A stretch of DNA of 64,000 nt from Chryseobacterium sp. GTDB taxonomy: Bacteria > Bacteroidota > Bacteroidia > Flavobacteriales > Weeksellaceae. Position 1 is the first letter of the stretch. Each line of letters starts with the position of its first letter. Below the pieces are notes generated by a model. The model was given only the letters and a program-made list of their open reading frames with translations. It was not told the DNA's origin and made no database searches. Location of the stretch: the NCBI RefSeq assembly GCF_019236175.1, contig NZ_JAFAJM010000004.1:62001-126000 (forward strand), given 5' to 3'. This document shows positions 24,738-33,488 of this stretch, in pieces. The translations under genes were made by a program, and so were the position numbers.

Positions 24738-26117
24738 ATGAAGAAATTACTTACATTTATTGGGGTAGTCTTAATCAGTGGATCATTATATTCGCAAGGT
24801 TCTCCTGATTATGGCAGTGGCTTAAAGCTGAACCTTAACCCTGACGGAGATAAGTTTATCAGATTTATTCTCTGGGACCAGCTTTGGCTGAGGAACACTT
24901 CCATGAATCCCGGAAGTATGGTGGGCGGAGAACCTACAGACAACAGCTGGAGTATAGGAAACAGAAGATTAAGAGCCTTAACGTATGCCCAGATTTCAAA
25001 AAGATATATGATCCTCCTTCATTTCGGAATCAACAATCAGACATTTATTAACGGCGGCGCTTCCGGAACTTCCGGAACAGGAGGTTATGGAAACGGAAAG
25101 AAAACCCAATTGTTTTTCCATGATGCCTGGAACGAATATGCAGTGATTTTACCTGGAGAAGCTGGAAAATTCAGTTTATCATTAGGGGCCGGACTTCATT
25201 ACTATATGGGACTTTCCCGAATGACCATGGCTTCTACCCTGAACTTCCTTACCGTGGACTCCCCGGTTTTTTCATGGCCTCTTATCGACAACTCAGATCA
25301 GTTCGCCAGGCAATTAGGAATGTTTGCCAAAGGTAAATACGGCAAATTAGAATACCGTCTCAGCCTAAACAAGCCTTTTGCAACAGATTTGACTCCGGTG
25401 AATGTAACAGATCCTTCAAAAGCTGTGGCCGTGGACAATAATGGTAATCCAAGTTTTTCAAAAGCAGGTTATTTTGAGTATCAGTTTCTTGATGAAGAAT
25501 CCAACACATTACCCTTCAAAGTAGGCTCTTATCTGGGAACTAAAAAAGTATTCAATGTCGGAGCTGGTTTTTATCATCAGGCCGATGGCACGAGAACTTC
25601 TGTCAATTCAACTATAGAAAAACACGACATTACCCTTTTCGCTGTGGATGCTTTCGCAGACATTCCTTTGGGAGAAGCCAAAAATAAAATGGCAGTTTCC
25701 GCCTATGCCGGATATTACAATTATAATTTCGGACCTAATTATGTAAGAAACCTGGGTACCATGAATATTGCAGCTTCTGATCCTAATTTCATAGGTAACA
25801 AAGCCATTGCAGGCCCTGGAAATCTACAACCCACCATCGGAACAGGTAATATTATCTACGCACAGGCCGGTCTGCTATTACCCAGTCAGGCAGAAAAACC
25901 AAAAATCAGAATACAGCCTTTTGCAGCTTACACTCATAAAAGTTTTGAAGCATTCGATAAATCATCTTCTCAATTTGACGTGGGAGCCAACTGGTTTATC
26001 GACGGACATCATGCGAAAATTACCACACAATACTCTACGAGACCAGTGTACACTAATCCTACGGAAAGCCCGTCTTCAAAAGGAGAATTTATTGTACAGT
26101 TCCAGATCTATTTATAA
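24738..26117 (+). CDS. Outer-membrane porin
   Basis: 459 residues with a signal peptide (MKKLLTFIGVVLISGSLYSQ). The barrel alternates amphipathic strands with Gly/Asn-rich turns and ends in FIVQFQIYL. The start of the mature part (LKLNLNPDGDKFIRFILWDQLWLR) resembles phosphate-selective OprO/OprP-like and related Bacteroidota porins. It is followed 42 bases later by an MHS symporter in the same direction, so the two probably pass the same small anion across outer and inner membranes. Confidence 0.75.
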   Translation: MKKLLTFIGVVLISGSLYSQGSPDYGSGLKLNLNPDGDKFIRFILWDQLWLRNTSMNPGSMVGGEPTDNSWSIGNRRLRALTYAQISKRYMILLHFGINNQTFINGGASGTSGTGGYGNGKKTQLFFHDAWNEYAVILPGEAGKFSLSLGAGLHYYMGLSRMTMASTLNFLTVDSPVFSWPLIDNSDQFARQLGMFAKGKYGKLEYRLSLNKPFATDLTPVNVTDPSKAVAVDNNGNPSFSKAGYFEYQFLDEESNTLPFKVGSYLGTKKVFNVGAGFYHQADGTRTSVNSTIEKHDITLFAVDAFADIPLGEAKNKMAVSAYAGYYNYNFGPNYVRNLGTMNIAASDPNFIGNKAIAGPGNLQPTIGTGNIIYAQAGLLLPSQAEKPKIRIQPFAAYTHKSFEAFDKSSSQFDVGANWFIDGHHAKITTQYSTRPVYTNPTESPSSKGEFIVQFQIYL

Positions 26118-26159
26118 ACCCGGGATGAATTAACACCTATTCCACTAAAACTAATCAAT

Positions 26160-27740
26160 ATGAGCGAAAACCATCACGAAAGCTATGAAAATATGACAGA
26201 CAGGCAGAAAAACCGCACCATCTGGAGCGTGATCACGGCCTCATCTCTCGGAACCTTAATTGAATGGTATGACTTCTACATTTTCGGAAGTCTTGCCGTT
26301 GTTTTAGCCACAAAATTTTTCCCGGCGGACAATCCTACAGCTGCATTTTTATCTACTCTCGCCACTTTTGCAGCCGGATTTGTGGTAAGACCCTTCGGTG
26401 CTTTATTTTTCGGAAGACTGGGAGATCTTATCGGAAGAAAATATACTTTCCTTGTTACTCTACTGATCATGGGGTTTTCCACTTTCCTTATCGGATGTAT
26501 CCCAAGTTATAAAACCATCGGATTTCTTGCCCCGGTTCTGGTATTAATTTTAAGATTACTACAAGGGCTGGCGCTGGGAGGAGAATACGGAGGTGCCGCC
26601 ACCTATGTTGCCGAATACGCCCAGCCTCACAGAAGAGGATACTGGACTTCATGGATCCAGACCACTGCTACGGCAGGTCTATTTATTTCACTCATTGTTA
26701 TTCTAATTACCAAAACAACACTTTCCGCCGAAGAGTTTGACACCTGGGGCTGGAGAATTCCTTTCTGGATTTCTATTTTAATGGTGGGTGTTTCTTATAT
26801 CATCAGAAAAAACATGAAAGAATCTCCACTTTTTGCCAAGGCTAAAAGTGAAGGAAAAACTTCTAAAAACCCTTTAAAAGAAAGTTTCGGAAATAAATAC
26901 AACTTCAAATTTGTTTTACTGGCACTTTTTGGGGCCGCCATGGGACAAGGAGTCATCTGGTATACCGGACAGTTTTATGCCATGAGCTTTATGCAAAAGG
27001 TCATGAATATAGATTCTACCCAGGTAGACTATTTAATGGCTACGGCTTTATTCTTGGGAACACCCTTCTTTGTATTTTTTGGATGGCTTTCAGATAAAAT
27101 CGGGCGAAAAGCAGTAATGATGACCGGAATGCTGATAGCTATCTTTGCCTACAGACCTATCTATGAAAGCATGTTTAAAAGTGTCAGTCTTGAGAACAAA
27201 ACAATAGCTGCCCATGGAATCACAGAAAAAAGAACTTCTAAAATTCATACTGATATCACAACAGACAGCCTCGTTACTTTTCACAAAGAGACTCTTTATA
27301 CCGACGGAACTTTAATTAAAAAAGACAGCATCACTCACTGGTCTCCAAATGGTCCGGTTATGAAAGAAGGAAAAGCTGAAGAACCTAAAATTTCACAATC
27401 CGTCAAAGTCAGTGACCGTACAAAATGGCATCTGGTATTTCTGGTATTTATTCAGGTCCTATTTGTAACCATGGTATACGGACCTATCGCTGCTTTCCTG
27501 GTAGAAATGTTTCCTGTAAGAATCCGTTATACATCAATGTCTCTGCCTTATCATATTGGAAACGGGGTATTTGGAGGGCTTCTTCCGGCAGTAGCAACTT
27601 ATCTTGTCACTACAGGAAAAGAAGCAGGACATGTCACATGGTACCTTGAAGGACTGTGGTATCCGATCGGAGTTGCCGGAGTCTGTCTGATCATCGGATT
27701 ATTTTATCTTAAAAATAAGAATAATAATCTTCACGATTAA
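26160..27740 (+). CDS. MHS-family (MFS) metabolite:H+ symporter with large periplasmic insertion
   Basis: 526 residues, longer than the usual 430-500. The opening SSLGTLIEWYDFYIFGSLAVVLA is diagnostic of the metabolite:H+ symporter family (ProP, KgtP, ShiA). GRLGDLIGRKYTF and GWLSDKIGRKAVM are the two motif A loops. Between helix 9 and helix 10, residues about 338-420 form a hydrophilic insert with alternating beta-like character (TSKIHTDITTDSLVTFHKET). Counting helices from the cytoplasmic motif A loops places it in the periplasm. Context with acs genes suggests acetate, propionate or a related carboxylate as substrate, but proline/betaine cannot be excluded. Confidence 0.88.
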   Translation: MSENHHESYENMTDRQKNRTIWSVITASSLGTLIEWYDFYIFGSLAVVLATKFFPADNPTAAFLSTLATFAAGFVVRPFGALFFGRLGDLIGRKYTFLVTLLIMGFSTFLIGCIPSYKTIGFLAPVLVLILRLLQGLALGGEYGGAATYVAEYAQPHRRGYWTSWIQTTATAGLFISLIVILITKTTLSAEEFDTWGWRIPFWISILMVGVSYIIRKNMKESPLFAKAKSEGKTSKNPLKESFGNKYNFKFVLLALFGAAMGQGVIWYTGQFYAMSFMQKVMNIDSTQVDYLMATALFLGTPFFVFFGWLSDKIGRKAVMMTGMLIAIFAYRPIYESMFKSVSLENKTIAAHGITEKRTSKIHTDITTDSLVTFHKETLYTDGTLIKKDSITHWSPNGPVMKEGKAEEPKISQSVKVSDRTKWHLVFLVFIQVLFVTMVYGPIAAFLVEMFPVRIRYTSMSLPYHIGNGVFGGLLPAVATYLVTTGKEAGHVTWYLEGLWYPIGVAGVCLIIGLFYLKNKNNNLHD

Positions 27741-27784
27741 GTACCGAATCACTCAAATTTTTATTAATTTTAAAACAACGAAAA

Positions 27785-28012
27785 ATGAACGGACTCAAAA
27801 AAATATTAGGCATTCTCTGGATCGCAATAGCGGTGATTGTAGGATATTTCGGAATCACAGTAATGGGAATCCCAAAAATAACTTCCGGCAAACAGGAAGA
27901 TCTGGTTTTCGGTATTATCATTTTATTTGTACTCATGCCAATAATATCAGGAGGAATGGCTGTTTTTGGCTACTATGCTTTAACAGGAGAGTATTCCGAC
28001 GACAAAATATAA
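27785..28012 (+). CDS. Small two-helix membrane protein
   Basis: 75 residues with two hydrophobic segments (ILGILWIAIAVIVGYFGITVMG and VFGIIILFVLMPIISGGMAVFGYYAL) joined by a short polar loop, and an acidic tail EYSDDKI. It lies 44 bases after the MHS symporter and before another small membrane protein. Small proteins of this type accompany Bacteroidota symporter genes, so an accessory role is plausible. No catalytic motif is visible. Confidence 0.7.
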   Translation: MNGLKKILGILWIAIAVIVGYFGITVMGIPKITSGKQEDLVFGIIILFVLMPIISGGMAVFGYYALTGEYSDDKI

Positions 28013-28073
28013 GACCAAGACCGATAATTGATGAATTTCGTATTCATCAATTATCTTTTATCAATTATCATGT

Positions 28074-28268
28074 ATGAAAAAGAGACACGAACAGAAACTG
28101 ATCATTCTGAGTATCGGGCTAATAATTGCTTTCAGCATTCCTATTTCACTGCTCTTTAACAGCGAAAAAGAGGTTTTCGGCTATCCGATGATCCTGATTT
28201 ATCTGTTTGCTGTATGGATGATTTCCATTATCGTTTCTTTTGTCATTGTAAAAAAGTATGATGAGTAG
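28074..28268 (+). CDS. Small membrane subunit next to Na+/solute symporter-kinase
   Basis: 64 residues: a basic N-terminus, helix 1 (LIILSIGLIIAFSIPISLLF), a short loop, helix 2 (MILIYLFAVWMISIIVSFVIV) and a KKYDE tail. Its stop overlaps the ATGATG start of the symporter-kinase gene, so the two are translated together. The layout matches the small two-helix proteins that precede sodium/solute symporters in other bacteria and are thought to be partner subunits. That role is inference. Confidence 0.7.
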   Translation: MKKRHEQKLIILSIGLIIAFSIPISLLFNSEKEVFGYPMILIYLFAVWMISIIVSFVIVKKYDE

Positions 28269-30939
28269 TTTTGCATTATTTTTTGTAGTCCTCTTATATC
28301 TGGCTCTTCTGTTCTTAGTTGCCCATCTTGCAGAAAAGAAAAGAAGCAAATTCTGGCTGAATAATCCATATATTTACGCATTATCTCTTGCTGTATACTG
28401 CACCGCATGGACGTATTACGGAAGTATCGGAGTTGCTGCAACAAGTGGATTAAACTACCTCCCTATCTATATTGGTCCTATTATGATCATCCCGGCATGG
28501 ATCTATATCAACACTCGGATTGTAAGAATTTCCAGAGTCAACAAAATCAGCAGTCTTGCAGATTTCATTTCATTACGGTATGGAAACAGCAGAAGCCTCA
28601 GCGCAATCATCACCATCGTCTGTCTTTTAGCTATTGTACCCTATATCGGATTACAGATTAAAGCCATTTCAGAAACCTTTCATCTGGTTACAGAAACCCC
28701 CATGTCAAAGGATATTCTGACAGACAATGCTACTTTTGTTGTGGTTTTAATTGCTTTATTTTCATCTTATTATGGGACGCGATATGTGGATGCATCAGAA
28801 AAACGCCTGGGAATCATTTCAGCCATTGCACTGGAAAGCTTTTTAAAGCTATTTTTCATCATCATTCTTGGCCTTTTTGTTATCTATTATGTATTTGACG
28901 GATTTTCAGACATTTACCAAAAAGCCAGTCATTTTAAAGATTTTAAAGAAAAAAATACATTCAACGGCATTGAAGATGCTATGAACTGGATGATTTTATG
29001 CATGATTTCCGCTACAGCGATCTGCATATTGCCAAGACAGTTCCATACGGCCATCATTGAAAACAGACAGGAAAAGCATATTAAAACCGCTATCTGGTTT
29101 TTTCCGCTTTATTTATTGATTTTTACGGTATTCATCTTTCCTATCGCATGGGGAGGAAGATTAATTTTTGACAAACAGCATGTAAATCCAGAATTTTACT
29201 CCATTTTAATCCCTCAGCATTTTGGCAATACACTCATCACGGTTCTTGTTTTTCTGGGTGGACTAAGCTCCTGTATTTCAATGATAATCATTTCCGCCAT
29301 CACTTTATCTATCATGCTTTCCAATAATCTTATCATCCCTTACGGACTGCTTGGAAAATTTAAATCTGAAAACGAAGTACAAAATACAAGAAGCATTACC
29401 AATATCAGGAAATTCAGCATTTTTGCTTTAATTATTATGGCTTTTGCTTTTTATAAATATTTTATTCTGAAAACGTCTCTGGATTCCGTAGGATTAATCT
29501 CATTTGTCATCATCGGGCAGCTAGCTCCTACATTTTTTGGAGCCATATTCTGGAGGAGAGGCAGTTACAAAGGAGCAGTTATCGGGCTTGCTGCAGGATT
29601 AGCTATTTGTTATTTTGGCCTGATCATTCCGCAGTATTATTTTTCTTATAATCAGGAATTCAAAGGTGTTCTGAGAGAAATGTATAACTCATTCGGTTTT
29701 TTCACCATTCCTTATCTGGGAAGAATTCCACAGATCTTCTTCTGGTCTCTTCTGGTGAACACCGGCTTATTTACCATTATTTCCGTAAGCGTCAAAGGAA
29801 ATTACAGAGAAAGGAATTTTGCAGAGTTATACGTGGATATTGACAAATACATCCAGAATCACGAGAATGCTTTTATCTGGCGCGGAACAGCTTATATTTC
29901 AGATATTCAGAATATCCTGGAGCGCTTTTTAGGTAAAAGCAAAACAAAACAGGCGCTAAGAATTTTCAATTTAAAATATAATATCGATTCCCAAACAGAG
30001 ACTGCTGACTCCAGGTTTATTAAGTTTTCAGAAAACCTTTTAGCAGGAAGAATCGGCACAGCTTCAGCAAAAATTCTCATCGAGGGGGTAACCAAAGAAG
30101 ATAAAATATCTTTAAAGGAAGTTCTAAATATCCTTGAAGAATCTCAGGAAAATATTATCCTGAACAAAAAACTCACAGAACAATCTGAAGAACTTCAAAA
30201 ACTGTCTGACAACCTTCGTACAGCTAACGAAAGCCTGATCATCAAAGATCGTCAGAAAGATGATTTTTTAGATTCGGTAGCTCATGAATTAAGAACCCCG
30301 ATTACAGCCATTCGCTCTGCGGGAGAAATTTTAGCAGATGATGATGACATTCCTTTTGAAATCAAACAGGAATTTTTAAATAACATCATTACAGAATCCG
30401 ACAGATTGAGTGAAATCATTAATGACATTCTTTATCTTGATAAGCTTCAGCACGGAGAAATTTCATTACATATTCAGGAAAATAATATTATTGAAACCTA
30501 TAAAAAAGCACTTAATCCGATTCTTCACCTGATACAACAGAAAAATATATATTTAAGTGAAATTAATCTTTTAAATCATTTTATATTTGAATATGATGAA
30601 GCAAGGATGATTCAGCTGTTTCAGAATATTTGGGGAAATGCTTTAAAGTTTACTGAAGAGCAGGGAACAATACAAACCAAATTATTCGAAAAAGAGGATC
30701 AACTGATCATTACGACCTTCAATACAGGAAAACATATTCCTGAAGAAGATCTGGAAATGATCTTTGATAAATTTTATCAATCCAAAAATCAAAATATTCT
30801 GAAACCGACAGGAAGCGGACTCGGGCTGGCCATTTCAAAAAAAATAATCCAGGCTCACGGAGGAAGTATAAAAGCTGAAAACAGCGGACCGGGAGTCACT
30901 TTCACCATACGCCTTCCTGAAAAAATGAAACATGTATGA
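28258..30939 (+). CDS. Sodium/solute symporter-histidine kinase fusion (CbrA-like sensor)
   Basis: 893 residues. Residues 1-510 are an SSS-family symporter of about 13 helices (TAWTYYGSIGVAATSGLNYLP, SLADFISLRYGNSRSLS, TFFGAIFWRRGSYKGA). After a linker with a long helix (ILNKKLTEQSEELQKLSDNL) comes a kinase core. The H-box FLDSVAHELRTPITAIRSAG has His near 676, the N-box is IWGNALKFTEE, the G1 region is DLEMIFDKFYQ, and the G2 region is GSGLGLAISKKIIQ. No PAS domain is evident. CbrA-type proteins control carbon use, and some bind or transport the ligand through the SSS part. Placement before acs-type enzymes suggests sensing of a carboxylate. An ATG three bases later (28261) is an equally good start. 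Confidence 0.9.
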   Translation: MMSSFALFFVVLLYLALLFLVAHLAEKKRSKFWLNNPYIYALSLAVYCTAWTYYGSIGVAATSGLNYLPIYIGPIMIIPAWIYINTRIVRISRVNKISSLADFISLRYGNSRSLSAIITIVCLLAIVPYIGLQIKAISETFHLVTETPMSKDILTDNATFVVVLIALFSSYYGTRYVDASEKRLGIISAIALESFLKLFFIIILGLFVIYYVFDGFSDIYQKASHFKDFKEKNTFNGIEDAMNWMILCMISATAICILPRQFHTAIIENRQEKHIKTAIWFFPLYLLIFTVFIFPIAWGGRLIFDKQHVNPEFYSILIPQHFGNTLITVLVFLGGLSSCISMIIISAITLSIMLSNNLIIPYGLLGKFKSENEVQNTRSITNIRKFSIFALIIMAFAFYKYFILKTSLDSVGLISFVIIGQLAPTFFGAIFWRRGSYKGAVIGLAAGLAICYFGLIIPQYYFSYNQEFKGVLREMYNSFGFFTIPYLGRIPQIFFWSLLVNTGLFTIISVSVKGNYRERNFAELYVDIDKYIQNHENAFIWRGTAYISDIQNILERFLGKSKTKQALRIFNLKYNIDSQTETADSRFIKFSENLLAGRIGTASAKILIEGVTKEDKISLKEVLNILEESQENIILNKKLTEQSEELQKLSDNLRTANESLIIKDRQKDDFLDSVAHELRTPITAIRSAGEILADDDDIPFEIKQEFLNNIITESDRLSEIINDILYLDKLQHGEISLHIQENNIIETYKKALNPILHLIQQKNIYLSEINLLNHFIFEYDEARMIQLFQNIWGNALKFTEEQGTIQTKLFEKEDQLIITTFNTGKHIPEEDLEMIFDKFYQSKNQNILKPTGSGLGLAISKKIIQAHGGSIKAENSGPGVTFTIRLPEKMKHV

Positions 30940-30958
30940 ACACTATTAAGCCCCTTTT

Positions 30959-31318
30959 ATGAGAAAGATAATCATTGCCGATGATGAACATAAAATCCTG
31001 ATGTCCCTTGAATACAGTTTTAAGAAAAACGGATACGACGTCTTTATTGCCCGCGACGGAACCGAAGTGCTTGAGTTTTTAAAAACAATGGTTCCCGATG
31101 TGATTCTCCTGGACATTATGATGCCGAATCTGGACGGCTACAGTACCCTGGACGTAATCAAACAGGACGAAAAATTAAAAGATACAAAAGTCATTTTTCT
31201 CAGTGCCAAAAATAACCCCAGAGACATTGAAAGAGGACTGGAAATGGGGGCTGATGCCTATGTCACAAAACCCTACTCTATTAAGAAGCTGATGCAACAG
31301 ATTGAAGAAATGTTCTGA
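30959..31318 (+). CDS. Single-domain (CheY-like) response regulator
   Basis: 119 residues, a receiver domain and nothing else. Acidic pocket Asp8/Asp9, phospho-acceptor Asp52 in VILLDIMMPNLDG, Ser82 in FLSAK and Lys104 in VTKPYS are all intact. It begins 19 bases after the symporter-kinase, so it is the likely phosphate acceptor. With no output domain it must act by protein contact or pass phosphate on; the target is not in this window. Classical CbrA partners (CbrB) are NtrC-type activators, so this pairing is different. Confidence 0.9.
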   Translation: MRKIIIADDEHKILMSLEYSFKKNGYDVFIARDGTEVLEFLKTMVPDVILLDIMMPNLDGYSTLDVIKQDEKLKDTKVIFLSAKNNPRDIERGLEMGADAYVTKPYSIKKLMQQIEEMF

Positions 31319-31431
31319 CAGATATTTATTAGACGTAACGAATAAAAAATTCTGGTTTATTTCTTTACGCCTGAGTATAGTTTGCAAATCAGAATCCCAT
31401 CTGCAACGACAACACAAATACAAAATACGAT

Positions 31432-33318
31432 ATGAATACCGACACTTTATTTAAACAAAGCATAGAAGACAAAGAAGCATTCTGGAAAGAACAGGCCGAA
31501 GCAATACGCTGGACTCAGTTTCCGGAGCAAATTCTTTCTAAGGATGAAAATGGCTACCCGCTTTGGTTTCCCGACGGAAAGCTCAATATATGCTATTTGT
31601 GTATTGATCAGCATATTGATGACGGATTCGGCGATCAGCCCGCCATTGTCTATGACTCACCGGTAACCGGGCAAAAAAAGATCTATTCCTTTAACCAGGC
31701 AAAAGAAGAAGTTGCCCGATTCGCAGGCGGACTCGTTTCATTAGGATTAAAAAAAGGAGATACAGCTGTTATTTACATGCCGATGATTCCACAAACGCTT
31801 TTTGCAATGCTGGCCTGTGCAAGAATCGGGGTAATTCATAATGTCGTTTTCGGAGGTTTTGCCCCTCATGAGCTGGTGGTAAGAATTGATGACTGCAAGC
31901 CTAAAGTTTTAATTACAGCTACTGCCGGAATAGAGATCGCCAAAAGAATTCCTTATCTCCCATTGGTAGAAAAGGCTATTGAACTTGCCCAGGACAAAGT
32001 AGACAATATTATTGTATACAATAGAAAACTGGCCGACAATCAGAATGAAATGTTCGACGGACTTATTGATTATGAAGAGCTGGTTCAAAAATCAGAACCC
32101 GCAGCCTGTATTCCGGTTGAATCCACTCATCCTCTCTATCTTCTTTATACCTCGGGAACAACAGGAAAACCAAAGGGAATTGTCCGTGACACCGGTGGCT
32201 ACGCAACTGCATTAAAATTTTCCATGAAATATATATATGGGGTTGAACCCGGTGAAACGTATTGGGCGGCCTCAGATTTCGGATGGGCAGTGGGGCACAG
32301 CTTTTCTGTTTATGGCCCGCTGATCAACAGAAATACCACGATTGTTTTTGAAGGAAAACCAATCATGACTCCGGATGCAGGAACTTTCTGGAGAATTATA
32401 TCCGAATATAAAGTGGCCGTGATGTTTACTGCACCCACTGCTATACGGGCTATTAAAAAAGAAGATCCCCACGGAGAATTGGTTAAAAAATATGACCTGT
32501 CCCATTTTAGAAAACAGTTTTTAGCCGGCGAAAGATGTGATGTAGCAACATTAGACTGGTTTTCACAGCATATCGGAGCTCCCGCCATTGATCATTGGTG
32601 GCAGACAGAATCAGGATGGCCTATGCTTGGATTAATAACTGCTGATGAAAATTACAAAATCAAAAGAGCATCTGCCGGAAAGCCTATTCCAGGATATGAC
32701 ATCAAAATTTTTGATGAAAGCGGATTAGAACTGGATTCTCATCATGAAGGTTACCTGGTGATCAGGCTACCGCTTCCTCCCGGAGCCATGCTGGGAATAT
32801 GGAAAGATTATGACCGTTTTGAAAACAGTTATTTATCCCAGTATAACGGATATTATTTTTCAGGAGACGGAGCAATACAGGATGAAGACGGCTATATTTT
32901 TATTACAGGAAGAGTAGACGATGTGATCAATGTCGCAGGACACAGGCTCTCCACTTCTGAAATGGAAGAGATTGTGTCTTCACATCCGGAAGTTGCAGAA
33001 TGTGCTGTGGTAGGAATTGATGATGACCTGAAAGGACAAATACCTTTCGCTGCCGTTGTGTTGAAAAACGGATCATTCATCTCGGAGGAAGATGTGGAAA
33101 AAGAAATCATTAAAATGGTAAGAGAAAAAATTGGCGCTGTAGCCTTTTTAAAAAACGCAATAGTTGTCAGACGCTTACCTAAAACCCGATCAGGAAAAAC
33201 ATTAAGAAAACTTATCAGAACATTATTGGACGGGAAAGATTTCCAGATTCCACCGACAATTGATGATGAGAAAATTATTGATGAGATTCAGGAAAAAATT
33301 AAGGAATATAGAGGCTAA
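31432..33318 (+). CDS. prpE: Propionyl-CoA synthetase-like AMP-forming acyl-CoA ligase
   Basis: 628 residues of the acetyl-CoA synthetase branch. P-loop-like YTSGTTGKPKGIVRDTGG, DHWWQTESGWPM, SGDGAIQDEDGYIFITGRVDDVINVAGHRLS and the C-terminal PKTRSGKTLRKLIR (the regulatory acetyl-lysine site) are present. The sequence G.VRDTGGYATALKFSMK and SDFGWAVGHS follow PrpE/ACSS3 enzymes more than Acs, so propionate is the predicted substrate, with acetate as a side activity. It is followed by a second ligase gene of clear Acs type, which argues for a division of labour. Confidence 0.85.
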   Translation: MNTDTLFKQSIEDKEAFWKEQAEAIRWTQFPEQILSKDENGYPLWFPDGKLNICYLCIDQHIDDGFGDQPAIVYDSPVTGQKKIYSFNQAKEEVARFAGGLVSLGLKKGDTAVIYMPMIPQTLFAMLACARIGVIHNVVFGGFAPHELVVRIDDCKPKVLITATAGIEIAKRIPYLPLVEKAIELAQDKVDNIIVYNRKLADNQNEMFDGLIDYEELVQKSEPAACIPVESTHPLYLLYTSGTTGKPKGIVRDTGGYATALKFSMKYIYGVEPGETYWAASDFGWAVGHSFSVYGPLINRNTTIVFEGKPIMTPDAGTFWRIISEYKVAVMFTAPTAIRAIKKEDPHGELVKKYDLSHFRKQFLAGERCDVATLDWFSQHIGAPAIDHWWQTESGWPMLGLITADENYKIKRASAGKPIPGYDIKIFDESGLELDSHHEGYLVIRLPLPPGAMLGIWKDYDRFENSYLSQYNGYYFSGDGAIQDEDGYIFITGRVDDVINVAGHRLSTSEMEEIVSSHPEVAECAVVGIDDDLKGQIPFAAVVLKNGSFISEEDVEKEIIKMVREKIGAVAFLKNAIVVRRLPKTRSGKTLRKLIRTLLDGKDFQIPPTIDDEKIIDEIQEKIKEYRG

Positions 33319-33488
33319 ATCAGAAATTAAACATAAATTTAAATACCGGTTTCCTCCTTTTCAAACCCTAAAAAGTTTTAAAATTACAAACCTGAAGATG
33401 AATGACATTTCATTAAAATATCATCTGTTTTTTACATTATAAAATTTAAACACGCAATACAATTCAAATTTCAAAAAACGAAAGAGAT

